64,000 bases of DNA from CAINVV01 sp037137375 (GTDB lineage: Bacteria; Bacteroidota; Bacteroidia; Bacteroidales; Prolixibacteraceae). Under the pieces are notes generated by a model. That model was not told where the DNA came from, searched no databases, and was given only the letters and a program-made list of their open reading frames with translations. The translations under genes and the position numbers were made by a program. The DNA lies in assembly GCA_037137375.1 (NCBI GenBank), contig JBAXKJ010000022.1, forward strand, positions 1 to 64,000, written 5' to 3'. Of this stretch, positions 26,361-36,785 are shown piece after piece (position 1 is the first letter of the stretch; every line of letters starts with the position of its first letter).

Positions 26361-28208
26361 TTAGTTCCACGATTGCCATCCCTCATTCTGTACCAGATTA
26401 CTCATCCTCATCATTTCATTATAAGGAATGGGATTGTAAGGTGATGGGAAGTTACGTTTCTCAACCTCATAATTAAGATCATAAGTAAATGTAGGTGTTG
26501 CGGTTGTCTTTGTAATATTGGCGCCATGCACCGAAGCATTTATTACAGACTGCCAGTTTGCGTCAGTAGTCCACCGGCGGAGATCATAAAACCTTATTCC
26601 TTCGAAACAGGTTTCAATTCTTCTTTCATTTTTGACCAGTGCATCAAATGATGTCTCGGTTGTCTGAGCATCAAGATATGGATCTGTAGCCGGTAGTCCA
26701 TTGGTATTATCATACGTTTTCCTAACTCGCAACATTTTAATGGCAGCCTTAGGAGTCATTCCGTAAAGAGCTGTATTGGGATTCTTGGTGACATGGTTGG
26801 CTGCTTCTGCAAATGCTAAAACCATGTGTGAGAATCTGATAATGAATTTAGAGTGAGTAGTAGTAGCGGGGCTTGATGCCGTTGGATTCCATCCCATGAA
26901 AACATATTTTTTAATGTGATAGTTTGTACGGCTGTTGGTTGCCTTAGCACCTGCCACATCAGCACCTATGTCTGTACTGGTTAAACCGGTACCCCAGTTA
27001 CCAAATGTGTACATGACAGCTCCCGTGTTGTTCAGTTTAGCCTGTGCCATGTTATGGAAAATGATTGAATAAAATCTCGGATCCCTGTTTGCATATGGAT
27101 CAGCAGGATTATAAAGGCTTGCAGGATCCGATATCGGATAGCCATTGGCCATTGGGAAAGAGTTGACTAGTTCCTGGGTTGCTCCGATTTCACCATTTGA
27201 ACCACCCCCGAATCCACCGGGATAGAACATTTTTTCCATTCCAAGGTTTGCGGTGTTGTAGCGGGTTGTCATGATGATTTCAGCCGAATTTGGATTGGTC
27301 CAGACCACACCAGCGGTCGGGCTGAAACTGTTGGTATTACCAGAAACGACATCGGTAATCATCTTGAAGTTTATGACTTTCATGGCATTGGATGCGGCGC
27401 TGTCCCAGCGGGCAGTGACATTGTTGGGATTAAACCTCGGGCTTGCCCAGGTAAGATAAACCATTGCTTTCATAGCTTTAGCGGAAATTCCGTCGAAGCG
27501 ACCCCAGTATTTTCCACCTGCGTAAACCCTGTCCGCAACCACAGGCACCAGATAATCCCTGTGTGCGATAGGGAGGTATTTATAGGCAGAATCACAATCT
27601 GCAAGGATCTGTGCGACACATTCATCATAAGTATTTCTGGCCACATTAATCACATCGCTGGAGCCATAAACCTCCTTGATAATTGGGAATCCCAACATTT
27701 GTCCGTTGGTTCCTTTTCCGCCGAACTTCTGGAGAAGATCAAGCTCAAACCAGGCACGAAGCGCAAATGCCTCACCTTGCAGCCTGTTTCTTACCATATT
27801 GTTCCAGGTAGCGTTGAAGACAAACTTTGTATTGTATCCGCGCCTGTCCTTGAGGAATAGGTTACAATTCCTGATTGCCTTGTAGTTCCGGTCCCAATAA
27901 GTTTGGAATGGGTCCATACTGGTGGTCATTGCATTCAATGCATACCTCCTGAGCGTATTCGTTGAATTGGTAAGTACGGCGTCATCCGTTGCTCCATCAA
28001 GATAGGCGCCTTCATTATCATTGTAGTTTCTGACGTTTGAGTTTACCTGGTCATAACACCATCCGACGAGGCCCTGTACCAATAGCTCATTTTTCCAGAG
28101 CAGTTCGTCATCATAGTTTCCATTGGGATAGGTAGCCAGGTAATTCTGGCAGGATGCCAGAAAGACCACAAAGAGACTAATTCCTATTATTTTCTTCATT
28201 GTTTTCAT
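26361..28208 (-). CDS. SusD/RagB family lipoprotein (second pair)
   Basis: This 615-residue surface lipoprotein has a lipobox (FVVFLASC, Cys20) and the SusD TPR-type scaffold. Recognisable blocks are LRGEAFALRAWFELDLLQKFGG-type text (QGEAFALRAWF), the SAKAMKAMVYLTWASPRFNP segment and the C-terminal KNERRIETCFEGIRFYDLRRW box. It forms the lid of the SusCD transporter and captures the ligand. It follows its susC by 3 bases. The ligand cannot be deduced. The best match will be among SusD proteins not linked to classic glycan-degrading loci, since no CAZyme gene is in this operon. Confidence 0.92.
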   Translation of the reverse strand: MKTMKKIIGISLFVVFLASCQNYLATYPNGNYDDELLWKNELLVQGLVGWCYDQVNSNVRNYNDNEGAYLDGATDDAVLTNSTNTLRRYALNAMTTSMDPFQTYWDRNYKAIRNCNLFLKDRRGYNTKFVFNATWNNMVRNRLQGEAFALRAWFELDLLQKFGGKGTNGQMLGFPIIKEVYGSSDVINVARNTYDECVAQILADCDSAYKYLPIAHRDYLVPVVADRVYAGGKYWGRFDGISAKAMKAMVYLTWASPRFNPNNVTARWDSAASNAMKVINFKMITDVVSGNTNSFSPTAGVVWTNPNSAEIIMTTRYNTANLGMEKMFYPGGFGGGSNGEIGATQELVNSFPMANGYPISDPASLYNPADPYANRDPRFYSIIFHNMAQAKLNNTGAVMYTFGNWGTGLTSTDIGADVAGAKATNSRTNYHIKKYVFMGWNPTASSPATTTHSKFIIRFSHMVLAFAEAANHVTKNPNTALYGMTPKAAIKMLRVRKTYDNTNGLPATDPYLDAQTTETSFDALVKNERRIETCFEGIRFYDLRRWTTDANWQSVINASVHGANITKTTATPTFTYDLNYEVEKRNFPSPYNPIPYNEMMRMSNLVQNEGWQSWN

Positions 28209-28211
28209 AAA

Positions 28212-31200
28212 TTAGAAATTGAACTTAACTCCAGCTGTAAAGGTTCTGAACAAGGGGTAAACTGATACCCCGGAATTAACGGATTCTGGATCGACATCCT
28301 TAATTTTAGATAAAGTAAGGAGGTTTGCTCCCCTGACATAGATTTTTAATCCGTGGCTACCGATGAACTGAAGCATTTTTGCAGGGATGGTGTAAGACAA
28401 CTCCACATTCTGAACTTTAAAATAGTCACCTTTCATGATCCAGAATTTTGAAGTTTGAAAGTTGTTGTTAACCTTGTAATAGGTTAGCCTTGGATAGGCT
28501 CCCCCGACGTTGTTAAGAACAAAGTTTGAATAGTTGTAATCACTCCAGCCATTCCAGAAATAGGCATTGGTAAGCGTCTGGTCGTAAAAGGCCCGGCCAT
28601 TTCCAAGGATGAACAATTCAAAGTTTTTATACTTTAAGGTAGCTTCTATACCATAATATAACCGTGGGGATGAATGACCAATCATGCTCTGGTCGTTATC
28701 ATCAACTACACCGTCCCCGTTAAGGTCAGCATATTTGAGGTCGCCGGCAGCCAGAACATTGTCAAATATCTGAGGTACTTTGAGCGCTTCTGCATCTGTC
28801 TGAAACTTTCCAATGTAGGTTTGTCCGAATATGGCATCAGTTGGTTTACCGGTCCTATTCTGATAAGCAAACCTGTAATTAGGCTGATCATAAACCACCC
28901 TGGTACCTTTTGATGTTGTTGCATTAGCTCCCACAGTGAACTGAAGTTCGCCAATCTTATCGGTATACTTAAGGTCGACAGTAATCGAGTTATATTTATT
29001 TTGTGAGTAGTTTAAGTAAGGCCGGCCACCTGACAATCCAGCAACATAAGGTATTACATTGCTAGGCTGTGAAATGATTCCTTTATTAACCCAATTCCAG
29101 TAAGTAACATCCAGAGACAACTTATTGTGAAACAACAGCGCATCAAAACCAACGTTAAATTCATTTCTTGTTTCCCATGAGAGGTCTTCATTCCCTGTTC
29201 TTTGAAGAGAGGTTCTACGAACACCTGTCTCCGTTGTAGCACCAAACCACTGTAATGCTGAATAGGGTCCGAAAGCGCTTCCACTTGCATCCTGGCTCCA
29301 ACGTGTCTCATCATAATGAGGGAAGAGGAACGTTTCGTTTCCAATAACTCCATACTGTGCTCTCATTTTAAGGAAGTTAATGAAATGCTGATTCTTCATG
29401 AAACTCTCATCAGATATTACCCAGTTTGCACCCAATGACGGGAAAAGACCGAATCTTTTCGTTGGGGCAAAGCTTGAGGAGCCGGAATAATTAAGTACTG
29501 CCTGCACAGAATATTTATCTTTATAAGAATAAGATGAGGAAGAGACATAGGTTAATTGCCTCGTAGGCTCTTCAATACCATTAATGAAAGATGTGCAAAG
29601 GTATCCCGTAAGTACCGACTGGATATTATGATATCCGAAAATTCTGTCATAGGTGAGTGATTCATAAACCGAATACCGTTGGAAGTAATAGTCCATGAGT
29701 TTGTTATTGCCGGACATCTGTGACAAGGTGTGTGAAGAGGACCTAATGGTTGTATCTTGCCCTGTTTTAGCTGAGATAGAGGGTACATAGGCGATATAAT
29801 CGTTGTTTTTGCCGATCCTGACCATGTTATGTAAATTAATACCCAGGTACGTACTCGATTTTAGTCCCTTGATAATATTTCCCATATCATAATTTAGTGC
29901 AGCATTGACTACTCCGGTGCGGCCTCTGTCGACATAATACCCCTGGTCAACGAGATTTCCAACTGGATTGCCCAGCGGGTAACCGCTCGCGGTGCCATAA
30001 GGGTTGCCACTGGCATAGGTAAGAAAAGAGTTATTAATACCATAATAGGGGACTTTCTCCGCAGTCTGTGTAGCAGCATATACTGGATTTGCAACAGGTG
30101 GTAACATATTTATGTCGCTCAGAACTGATGGCAGCTCAGTTAAACTTAAGGTGTTATTTGCGGTTCCTTCATCCGTATAGTTGGAGTAAAAGCCATAATT
30201 CGACGAACGTCTGAAGGTTTGGTTGCCATAGAAGCTGAATTTCATATTAAACTGGTCATTGATTTTGACGGTCGCATTTTGTCGGGCAGTAACGGCTGTA
30301 TAGTCAGCAGTAGCTCCCATTTTATACATATCGCCTTCTGTTGCAATTCCAATATAGGAGAAATATTGCACGATATCGTTTCCACCTGATGCTGAAAGAT
30401 TTACCCTGTCTAAAGTTTTAGTGTTTTTGAGCATCATATCCCTGTAGTTGACATTGGGATAGCGCAGGCTGTAAGGATCATTTTTTGCATAACCATCCAA
30501 GGCAGCCTGAGGGTATAATGTCGTAACGCCACTATTGGTCCGGGCCTGGTTGTTGAGTTTTGCGTAATCAACTCCGGAAGTCCAGCCAGGAAACCTGTCG
30601 ACCGTACTTATACCGCTTTCCGCATCAACATTTAGCGTTTTTTCGTTTTTCGCACCATGTTTGGTGTTAATCATGAGCACCCCGCCGTTAGCCTGTGGAC
30701 CGAACATAGCTGTGGACAATATCCCTTTCACCCAGGTTGCTGACTCAATTTCTGCAGCATTTAGAGGGGCTTCCTGAATATCAACCGGCATGCCATCCAC
30801 AATAATCATTGGGATACCACTGAATTTGTCGGTTGATCCAAAGCTGTTACTCAAACCTGTATAATTCTGCAGCCCTTCCTGGGAACTTACGCCCGGTGAT
30901 CCGTCCAGTTCGCGAATATCGAATCCGGAAGTCATCCCTGTGAAAGTGTTTCGGATGTCGACTGAAGGATATCTTTCAAATCTTGATCCCGGGACTACAA
31001 TTTCGGGGCCGGTAAGTTGCCGTTTCTTGAGCGTAGTAAAAGGCAATACAACCTCATCACCCGAAGTCATCTGATACTTGGATTTTGAAAGTTTAATGGT
31101 ATTATTCTTAGCAAGATTGAGTGCTACATTGATGGATGGTTCAAATGGAGGTAGGCTCACTGTAACGATATCTTCAGGATATGCCCTGAATTTAACTGAA

Positions 31201-31427
31201 CCAGTGGCATCCGTTTCCGTATGAATAATCCCCTCTCCAACTACAACATTTGCTTTTTGAATTGGCGAATTTGCCTCATCGACAACTTTGATGGTAATGT
31301 CGATCAATTGCCTGACTTTCTTAGCTTTTTGAGGACCCTGCGATTGTGCCGTAACGGCAAACATCAGGCAGAGCAGCAATAATCCGGCAGTTATTATTTT
31401 CTGATAGAATATATTAAGTAATCTCAT
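28212..31427 (-). CDS. SusC-like TonB-dependent outer membrane transporter, divergent type
   Basis: This 1071-residue protein has a signal peptide (ITAGLLLLCLMFAVTAQ), an N-terminal carboxypeptidase-regulatory-like domain (about 40-115), a plug and a 22-strand-type barrel ending in FRTFTAGVKFNF. The plug differs from common SusC proteins. The usual LKDASATAIYGSRGANGVI block reads VKGILSTAMFGPQANGGVL here, and the TonB-box region (GPEIVVPGSRFERYP) lacks the EEVVVVGYG form. It is probably still a TonB-driven importer, but of a less common subgroup. It lies 23 bases after the first susD. Confidence 0.9.
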   Translation of the reverse strand: MRLLNIFYQKIITAGLLLLCLMFAVTAQSQGPQKAKKVRQLIDITIKVVDEANSPIQKANVVVGEGIIHTETDATGSVKFRAYPEDIVTVSLPPFEPSINVALNLAKNNTIKLSKSKYQMTSGDEVVLPFTTLKKRQLTGPEIVVPGSRFERYPSVDIRNTFTGMTSGFDIRELDGSPGVSSQEGLQNYTGLSNSFGSTDKFSGIPMIIVDGMPVDIQEAPLNAAEIESATWVKGILSTAMFGPQANGGVLMINTKHGAKNEKTLNVDAESGISTVDRFPGWTSGVDYAKLNNQARTNSGVTTLYPQAALDGYAKNDPYSLRYPNVNYRDMMLKNTKTLDRVNLSASGGNDIVQYFSYIGIATEGDMYKMGATADYTAVTARQNATVKINDQFNMKFSFYGNQTFRRSSNYGFYSNYTDEGTANNTLSLTELPSVLSDINMLPPVANPVYAATQTAEKVPYYGINNSFLTYASGNPYGTASGYPLGNPVGNLVDQGYYVDRGRTGVVNAALNYDMGNIIKGLKSSTYLGINLHNMVRIGKNNDYIAYVPSISAKTGQDTTIRSSSHTLSQMSGNNKLMDYYFQRYSVYESLTYDRIFGYHNIQSVLTGYLCTSFINGIEEPTRQLTYVSSSSYSYKDKYSVQAVLNYSGSSSFAPTKRFGLFPSLGANWVISDESFMKNQHFINFLKMRAQYGVIGNETFLFPHYDETRWSQDASGSAFGPYSALQWFGATTETGVRRTSLQRTGNEDLSWETRNEFNVGFDALLFHNKLSLDVTYWNWVNKGIISQPSNVIPYVAGLSGGRPYLNYSQNKYNSITVDLKYTDKIGELQFTVGANATTSKGTRVVYDQPNYRFAYQNRTGKPTDAIFGQTYIGKFQTDAEALKVPQIFDNVLAAGDLKYADLNGDGVVDDNDQSMIGHSSPRLYYGIEATLKYKNFELFILGNGRAFYDQTLTNAYFWNGWSDYNYSNFVLNNVGGAYPRLTYYKVNNNFQTSKFWIMKGDYFKVQNVELSYTIPAKMLQFIGSHGLKIYVRGANLLTLSKIKDVDPESVNSGVSVYPLFRTFTAGVKFNF

Positions 31428-31450
31428 ATACTTTATTTTTAATGGTAAGG

Positions 31451-33355
31451 TTACCAGACAGGGTTGGGAACAAAATTTTTCATCTTCAAGGCATCCGAAT
31501 TATTGAAAGGCAGATAATACATCTGCGGTTTCCAGACTGGCTGCCTGTCGGCTGACAAGGGTGAACGGGCATATTTATACCCTGTTGGATAGGTAGAACT
31601 GACAGTTACCTTTTCGGCAATCATTCCAATGAGCGTACTTGATTGAGATGCTGGTAAATCCATCCAGCGAATGATGTCATTGTAGTAATGTCCTTCAAAC
31701 GAAAGTTCAACGTTGCGCTCATTCTTAATTCTTGGCCTGAAGAGATCCGTAGAACCAGTAAAAGCAGATAACACATTGGGCAATCCTGCTCTTGCCCTGA
31801 CTACATTGATTGCATCAACTGCAGTCAAGGAGGCGGCAGGGGCTTTGCCATTTGGTCCATAGGCCTCATTGGCACATTCTGCATAATTCAGGTAACACTC
31901 TGCCAGCCTGCAGAGAGGATCAGCAAAAATAGAGGAAACCTGGTTTTTTGTACTGTTGTTCCACCAAACTTTTCTTAGGTAGTATCCTGTACGTGTAATT
32001 CCAAGGTAGGATTGGTTAAGTAACTCTCCATAGGTGGTTCCCTGGTACCAGATCTGGGCCTTGCCGCTCGTCCATCCAATGGCGGAAGACTGATTGGTGA
32101 TAATATCCATATCAAGCCTTGGATCCCGGTTGGCAAAAGGATCCTGCTCATTATAGTGTCCTGCAAGTGTTGCAGCATTTCTGTCAGCGGCGGTATTCAG
32201 CGGATCACCCCAAATTGTCTCATATTTATCAACAAAATTCTGTGTTGGGCATACCCCTGAATTTGAACCGGTACTGGCAAAGAAAACCCCATTGTAAAAT
32301 GTCTGTCCATTTCCACGGTTGGTGTTTGTTAGCCAGTTCCCTGCGTTCCACGACAGCAAACCTGCCGTGTAGGACCAGAGGTCTTCATCTGTGCAATCAG
32401 CGCCATAATAATTCAGGTAGCGGGTTGCTGCAGGAAGAAGGATGAGTCCATTATCTTGTGCAAGCTTAAGCGCAGCCCAGGAGGCAACAGCTGCTTCTTC
32501 CCAATCTGTTTTGCCATTCTTGTTGTTCAGAGGGCTTGCGCCGAACATCAACGCCTTAGCTTTCCATGCAAGGGCTACCATTCCATTCGGCCTGTACATT
32601 TCGTTCGCATTATAGTTCAAGTGGTTGGGAACTCCAAGTGGCGGATCCCTTCTTATCTTACCGGCCTTGTTAAAACAAACGTAAGCTGAATCAAAATCGG
32701 CGGCAATTTTTGTGCAGGTTTCATGTTTTGAAAGCCTTGGAATATCCCACTGGTCATCGGGTCCAATTACTTTGGTAATATAAGGCATTGGTCCCCAAAA
32801 TTGGAAAAGGGCAAAATGGCTGAGTGCCCTGACAAAATAGGCCTGGCCTCTCAGATCATCCATTTCCTGAGGAGTAGCATCTGCAATCCGGCTAACGTTC
32901 TGAAGCGCCATGTTGGCTCTTCTGATGGTTATGAAACTTGTCCAAAGGACTGGGTTTCGTGACCCGTCATAAGTCATTTTGTTGACGATGGTTTCAGACA
33001 TATTGCCTGATTTCCATGCGTGACCTTCCATATAACGACCCGCGTCGGCAGCATCTGTTACGCCTTCAGTAGAATACTTTTGATCCCATGCATCCCAGTA
33101 AAACGGGAAAAAGAGTTTGATGTTAAAATCGGACCAGGTAGTGCTCGACCACATGCTGCCGGCTTGTAACAGTGTTCCGGCGTATACAGCATCGAAGTAG
33201 GCCTTAAAGTTGGTCAATCTTGTAAATATCAGATCTTCAGTCAATCCCTGTTCCGGAGATTTGTCGAGATAGTTGTTTAGGAACTTATCTACGCACGAAG
33301 TTGGCAGAAAAACCGTGAACCCGGCGAGTAATAAAATTAGTATTAACTTTTTCAT
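31451..33355 (-). CDS. SusD/RagB family lipoprotein (first pair)
   Basis: This 634-residue lipoprotein has a lipobox at the end of LLAGFTVFLPTSC (Cys21). SusD landmarks are LRGQAYFVRALSHFALFQFWG (cited as GQAYFVRALSHF), the MVALAWKAKALMFGASPLNN segment and the C-terminal KNERNVELSFEGHYYNDIIRW box. It pairs with the first SusC, whose stop is 17 bases upstream. It is probably a surface-exposed ligand-capture lid. The ligand is unknown. Confidence 0.93.
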   Translation of the reverse strand: MKKLILILLLAGFTVFLPTSCVDKFLNNYLDKSPEQGLTEDLIFTRLTNFKAYFDAVYAGTLLQAGSMWSSTTWSDFNIKLFFPFYWDAWDQKYSTEGVTDAADAGRYMEGHAWKSGNMSETIVNKMTYDGSRNPVLWTSFITIRRANMALQNVSRIADATPQEMDDLRGQAYFVRALSHFALFQFWGPMPYITKVIGPDDQWDIPRLSKHETCTKIAADFDSAYVCFNKAGKIRRDPPLGVPNHLNYNANEMYRPNGMVALAWKAKALMFGASPLNNKNGKTDWEEAAVASWAALKLAQDNGLILLPAATRYLNYYGADCTDEDLWSYTAGLLSWNAGNWLTNTNRGNGQTFYNGVFFASTGSNSGVCPTQNFVDKYETIWGDPLNTAADRNAATLAGHYNEQDPFANRDPRLDMDIITNQSSAIGWTSGKAQIWYQGTTYGELLNQSYLGITRTGYYLRKVWWNNSTKNQVSSIFADPLCRLAECYLNYAECANEAYGPNGKAPAASLTAVDAINVVRARAGLPNVLSAFTGSTDLFRPRIKNERNVELSFEGHYYNDIIRWMDLPASQSSTLIGMIAEKVTVSSTYPTGYKYARSPLSADRQPVWKPQMYYLPFNNSDALKMKNFVPNPVW

Positions 33356-33372
33356 AATAACTGTCTTTGAGA

Positions 33373-36300
33373 TTAGAATGTAACTTTAACACCCACCCTG
33401 TAAGATGCCATAATTGGGTAATAACCCTGGTAGAAGTTGGTAGCTTCCGGGTCACCTTCAACCAGTGGGGTTATTGTGAAGAGGTTACTTCCACTTGTAT
33501 AGACCTGAAGGTTCGAAATCCCTAAGGCTCTTTTAAAGGCGCCAATATTCTTGAAAGTATATCCGAGAAATAAATCTTTCAAACGAATATAGGAGGCATC
33601 TCTAAAGAAGCGGCCCTCGATAATAGTCTGGTATCCCCTGTCGGCTTCACCACCTCCCCAAACCAGGTTATCCTGGCTGGAGCTTCCACTGTAATGGAGT
33701 GTGGCATGTCCTGCATTTGGATTGGTAGGGGTCCAGTAATCAAGCTGAGATTTGTGCATACGCCAGTCACCTTTGATAAATTCAACTTCCCAAGCCTGGT
33801 TGTACTGGACATATTTCCCCTGGTTTCCTGCCAGGAGAAAGTTGAAATCCCATCCATTCCAGCTAAACCCACTGGAAAATGAATAGATGATAGGTGGATA
33901 AGTAAGGCCCTTGATCGGGTGCTTGTCAAATGCATTGACGGTTCCGTCGACCGCATAGTCGAGAAATTTGTAGTCACCAACATAAAGCCTGGTAATATCA
34001 ACCGGCGAAACATTGTTGTGAATATCGTCAATGGAAGTATAGTATCCTGATCCAGTAAGCTGTACACCGTTTAACTCGAGACCGTCTAGTCCATACTCCG
34101 CATTCAGTGTTCCGGTAAGAGGTTTGCCGGCTTGTTTCATGTAATCTGGGTAGCTGGCCGGGTCATCCTTGAAGATCACACGGTTTTCATTAAATCCAAA
34201 AATGACTTTTGCAAAATAATTGAAATCTTTGCCGAACTTCTTTCTGAATTCTACATCAACATCAATACCATGTTTTTTTACCTTACCCAGGTTAAGTTCC
34301 TTGATTGAATTTCCAATGAGGAAGGTTGTACTTTTTGGGCTCAATAGCATTTGATCGCGATATTCATCGTAAAGATCAACATTCACGGAAAGCAAATCTT
34401 TAAATAGTCCAAGTTCAATACCGACGTCACGTTTGTGTGCCCTTTCCCACTGAGCCGATGGATTGGCCATCAGGTCTTCACTAATATAACCGCGGTTATC
34501 TTTGTAATAGGAACTCTGGTAGAGCCACCGGCTTTTTGCATAGTCGCTTCCGACATATCCATCCGAATAACGCACCTTAAACTTGTTAACAAATTTCACA
34601 TTGTTTTTGAAGAAGGGTTCTTCAGTTACAACCCATCCTATAGCAGCTGATGGGAATAAACCAAAACGGTTACCTGGTGCGAATCGCTCGGATCCGGTAT
34701 AACCAACGTTCACTTCAAAAAGGTATTTTCGGCTAAAATCATAAGTTGCCCTTCCAACCAGACCTTCATTGTAATAAGGAAAATCTGCACTGTTGTTTTT
34801 CTGCTGACGGTTGAACAAACCCATTGCTGAAACACTGTGTTTACCAAACGTATTAGCATAATTAAGTGCCGCTTCATAATAGTAATCCGTGCTGTAGCTA
34901 TTCAATCCTCCAACGTTGATATCCAATGGCGGATTAAAATAGTATTCCTGCGATTCAGCAGGGCTGTACTGGTACCAAGGATTGGCGGAGGTACCAATCT
35001 TTGTATAATCGAGAAGCCAGGTCTGGGTAGACGGGCTGGCGGTGAGTTGTCTGTTGTTCGTATAGGAACTGACAGAAACTTTACCATTGAGTTTAAGACC
35101 TTTCACAATAAATCCAAGATCCTGACTTAAGATAAGGTCGGTGAAAAGCCTTGAACCCAGGTCCTTGTTGAATTGTCCCATGTTCATGGTATTATAGGGA
35201 TTTCCGGTGTACTCTCCAAATGCGGCGGCATACCTCATTCCGGAATCGTTTGGATAATTTGGATCGGGAACTTGTTGAAGGACCCAGTCGGGGAAGTTGG
35301 CCGGGAACCTGGCGCCGCTGGTGGAGAAGAAATCTCTCCAGGGACTGCTGTTCGGGTTATTCTTCAGGTTAAGTGAACCACCGGCGTTCAGTGATAATAC
35401 GGTAGTTTTTGTAATGTTGAAGTCGAGGTTGATCCTGTAGTTGAAAAGATCATTCGTATACCCCATGTCATAAAAGTTCTGATTTCTCTGCTTAAAGAAG
35501 CTGCCATCATGCTGATATCCGAAAGAAAGAAAGTATTTTGCAAACTCTGTTCCCCCTGATACATTTAAATTGGCTGTTGAAATCGGCGCATAATTTTTTG
35601 CACAGACATCAAACCAGTTAACATTGGGGTATCTGAGGGCGTTAAGCGGTGTAGATGGATTTTTATACTCATTGAGTGCAGATTGTGGAATGAGCGAGGT
35701 GAACTGCTGACCATTCATATACGCAACGTTCAGATCAGTCAAGGTGGTATAGGAATCAATATAATCAGGAATTCTCGTAGCAACCTGCACTCCAGAGGAA
35801 GCGCTGAAGTCCATTTTCGGCTTACCAAGGGTTCCCCGCTTTGTGGTCACGATAATAACACCGTTTGCACCCCTGGCACCAAAAACCGCCGTAGCAGAAG
35901 CGTCTTTCAATACAGATATTGCACTAATCTCGTTCGGATTTACCTGAGTGAAATCACGTTCCACGCCGTCGACCAGAACCAGAGGAGCATTTCCGTTCCA
36001 GCTTGAAACACCACGAATATAAATATCGGCCGCATTGGCACCCGGTTCACCCTGTTGCTGGATCGTAAGGATTCCAGAAAGCTTACCTGCAATTGCGTTG
36101 GAAACGTTGGTGGCACCTGCCTGCATAAGCGTGGCATTGTTAACTTGAGTAACAGCGCCAACCATGGTCTCTTTCTTCTGCGAACCATAACCAACTACTA
36201 CGACCTCTTCCACGCCGATGGAGGTCTCTGAGAGTACTACCCTGAAACTGGTTGCATTGCCGATTGGAACCTCTTTAGCGACCATGCCTACAAAGCTTAC

Positions 36301-36618
36301 GGTCAGGTTTTTAGCTCCGGCCGGAATGTTCAGGGTAAAATTACCGTCAATATCGGCGATGGTCCCTACCGTTGTGCCTGTCACAACAACTGTGGCACCA
36401 GGGACAGGTGCGCCAGAGATATCACTGACTTTACCACTGATCTTCTTCTGCTGTTCAGCAGGATTAATTGCCTGACCAGGTTTTGTTGCTGGCAAATCCC
36501 TCCCTACTGCCAGGGAAGCAAAAGCTGTCAACAAAACGACAGAAAGCAATTTGATTTTCAAAAGAAATTGGTTACCACAGCCCAAAGGGAAGCAGTGCAA
36601 TCTTCGATTTTTTTTCAT
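33373..36618 (-). CDS. SusC/RagA family TonB-dependent outer membrane transporter (first pair)
   Basis: This 1081-residue protein has a signal sequence preceded by an extended polar N-terminus. A carboxypeptidase-regulatory-like domain follows (GKVSDISGAPVPGATVVV), then the TonB-box region VEEVVVVGYGSQKK and the canonical plug block VLKDASATAVFGARGANGV. The barrel ends in ASYRVGVKVTF. No STN domain is present, so it is not expected to signal through an anti-sigma factor. It is first in the five-gene operon and is preceded by a promoter and a large palindrome. Substrate specificity cannot be read from sequence. Confidence 0.95.
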   Translation of the reverse strand: MKKNRRLHCFPLGCGNQFLLKIKLLSVVLLTAFASLAVGRDLPATKPGQAINPAEQQKKISGKVSDISGAPVPGATVVVTGTTVGTIADIDGNFTLNIPAGAKNLTVSFVGMVAKEVPIGNATSFRVVLSETSIGVEEVVVVGYGSQKKETMVGAVTQVNNATLMQAGATNVSNAIAGKLSGILTIQQQGEPGANAADIYIRGVSSWNGNAPLVLVDGVERDFTQVNPNEISAISVLKDASATAVFGARGANGVIIVTTKRGTLGKPKMDFSASSGVQVATRIPDYIDSYTTLTDLNVAYMNGQQFTSLIPQSALNEYKNPSTPLNALRYPNVNWFDVCAKNYAPISTANLNVSGGTEFAKYFLSFGYQHDGSFFKQRNQNFYDMGYTNDLFNYRINLDFNITKTTVLSLNAGGSLNLKNNPNSSPWRDFFSTSGARFPANFPDWVLQQVPDPNYPNDSGMRYAAAFGEYTGNPYNTMNMGQFNKDLGSRLFTDLILSQDLGFIVKGLKLNGKVSVSSYTNNRQLTASPSTQTWLLDYTKIGTSANPWYQYSPAESQEYYFNPPLDINVGGLNSYSTDYYYEAALNYANTFGKHSVSAMGLFNRQQKNNSADFPYYNEGLVGRATYDFSRKYLFEVNVGYTGSERFAPGNRFGLFPSAAIGWVVTEEPFFKNNVKFVNKFKVRYSDGYVGSDYAKSRWLYQSSYYKDNRGYISEDLMANPSAQWERAHKRDVGIELGLFKDLLSVNVDLYDEYRDQMLLSPKSTTFLIGNSIKELNLGKVKKHGIDVDVEFRKKFGKDFNYFAKVIFGFNENRVIFKDDPASYPDYMKQAGKPLTGTLNAEYGLDGLELNGVQLTGSGYYTSIDDIHNNVSPVDITRLYVGDYKFLDYAVDGTVNAFDKHPIKGLTYPPIIYSFSSGFSWNGWDFNFLLAGNQGKYVQYNQAWEVEFIKGDWRMHKSQLDYWTPTNPNAGHATLHYSGSSSQDNLVWGGGEADRGYQTIIEGRFFRDASYIRLKDLFLGYTFKNIGAFKRALGISNLQVYTSGSNLFTITPLVEGDPEATNFYQGYYPIMASYRVGVKVTF

Positions 36619-36727
36619 AATCTGTTCTGTTTGAATAATTTAAGGTTGGAGTCTTACATGACAATCGATTGCATAGTACATCAAGAAAATGCATATTACT
36701 CATTTGATTTAATGTAATCTAAAATTG

Positions 36728-36747
36728 TTTGTTAAGCAGTTTGTTAA
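36728..36747. repeat. Direct repeat TTTGTTAA upstream of the Sus operon
   Basis: TTTGTTAA occurs at 36728-36735 and 36740-36747, 12 bases apart start to start. It lies about 30 bases downstream of the predicted -7 element of the susC transcript and so falls in its leader. It might be a regulator half-site pair, though AT-rich chance repeats are possible. Confidence 0.35.
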
Positions 36748-36777
36748 ATACGAAGGTTTAATCACATTTTTTCAAAC

Positions 36778-36785
36778 CAAATTTA
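36778..36785 (-). promoter_or_regulatory. -7 element of the SusC-SusD operon
   Basis: TAAATTTG on the minus strand is an exact TAnnTTTG match, 160 bases upstream of the susC start, giving a long leader of about 150 bases. It touches the palindrome at 36783-36810. Its -33 region would fall inside or just beyond that palindrome. Confidence 0.5.

Noticed and set aside
33579..34067. Open frame of 162 codons on the minus strand
   Set aside because: It is an alternative frame of the first SusC gene, which has clear family motifs throughout this stretch.
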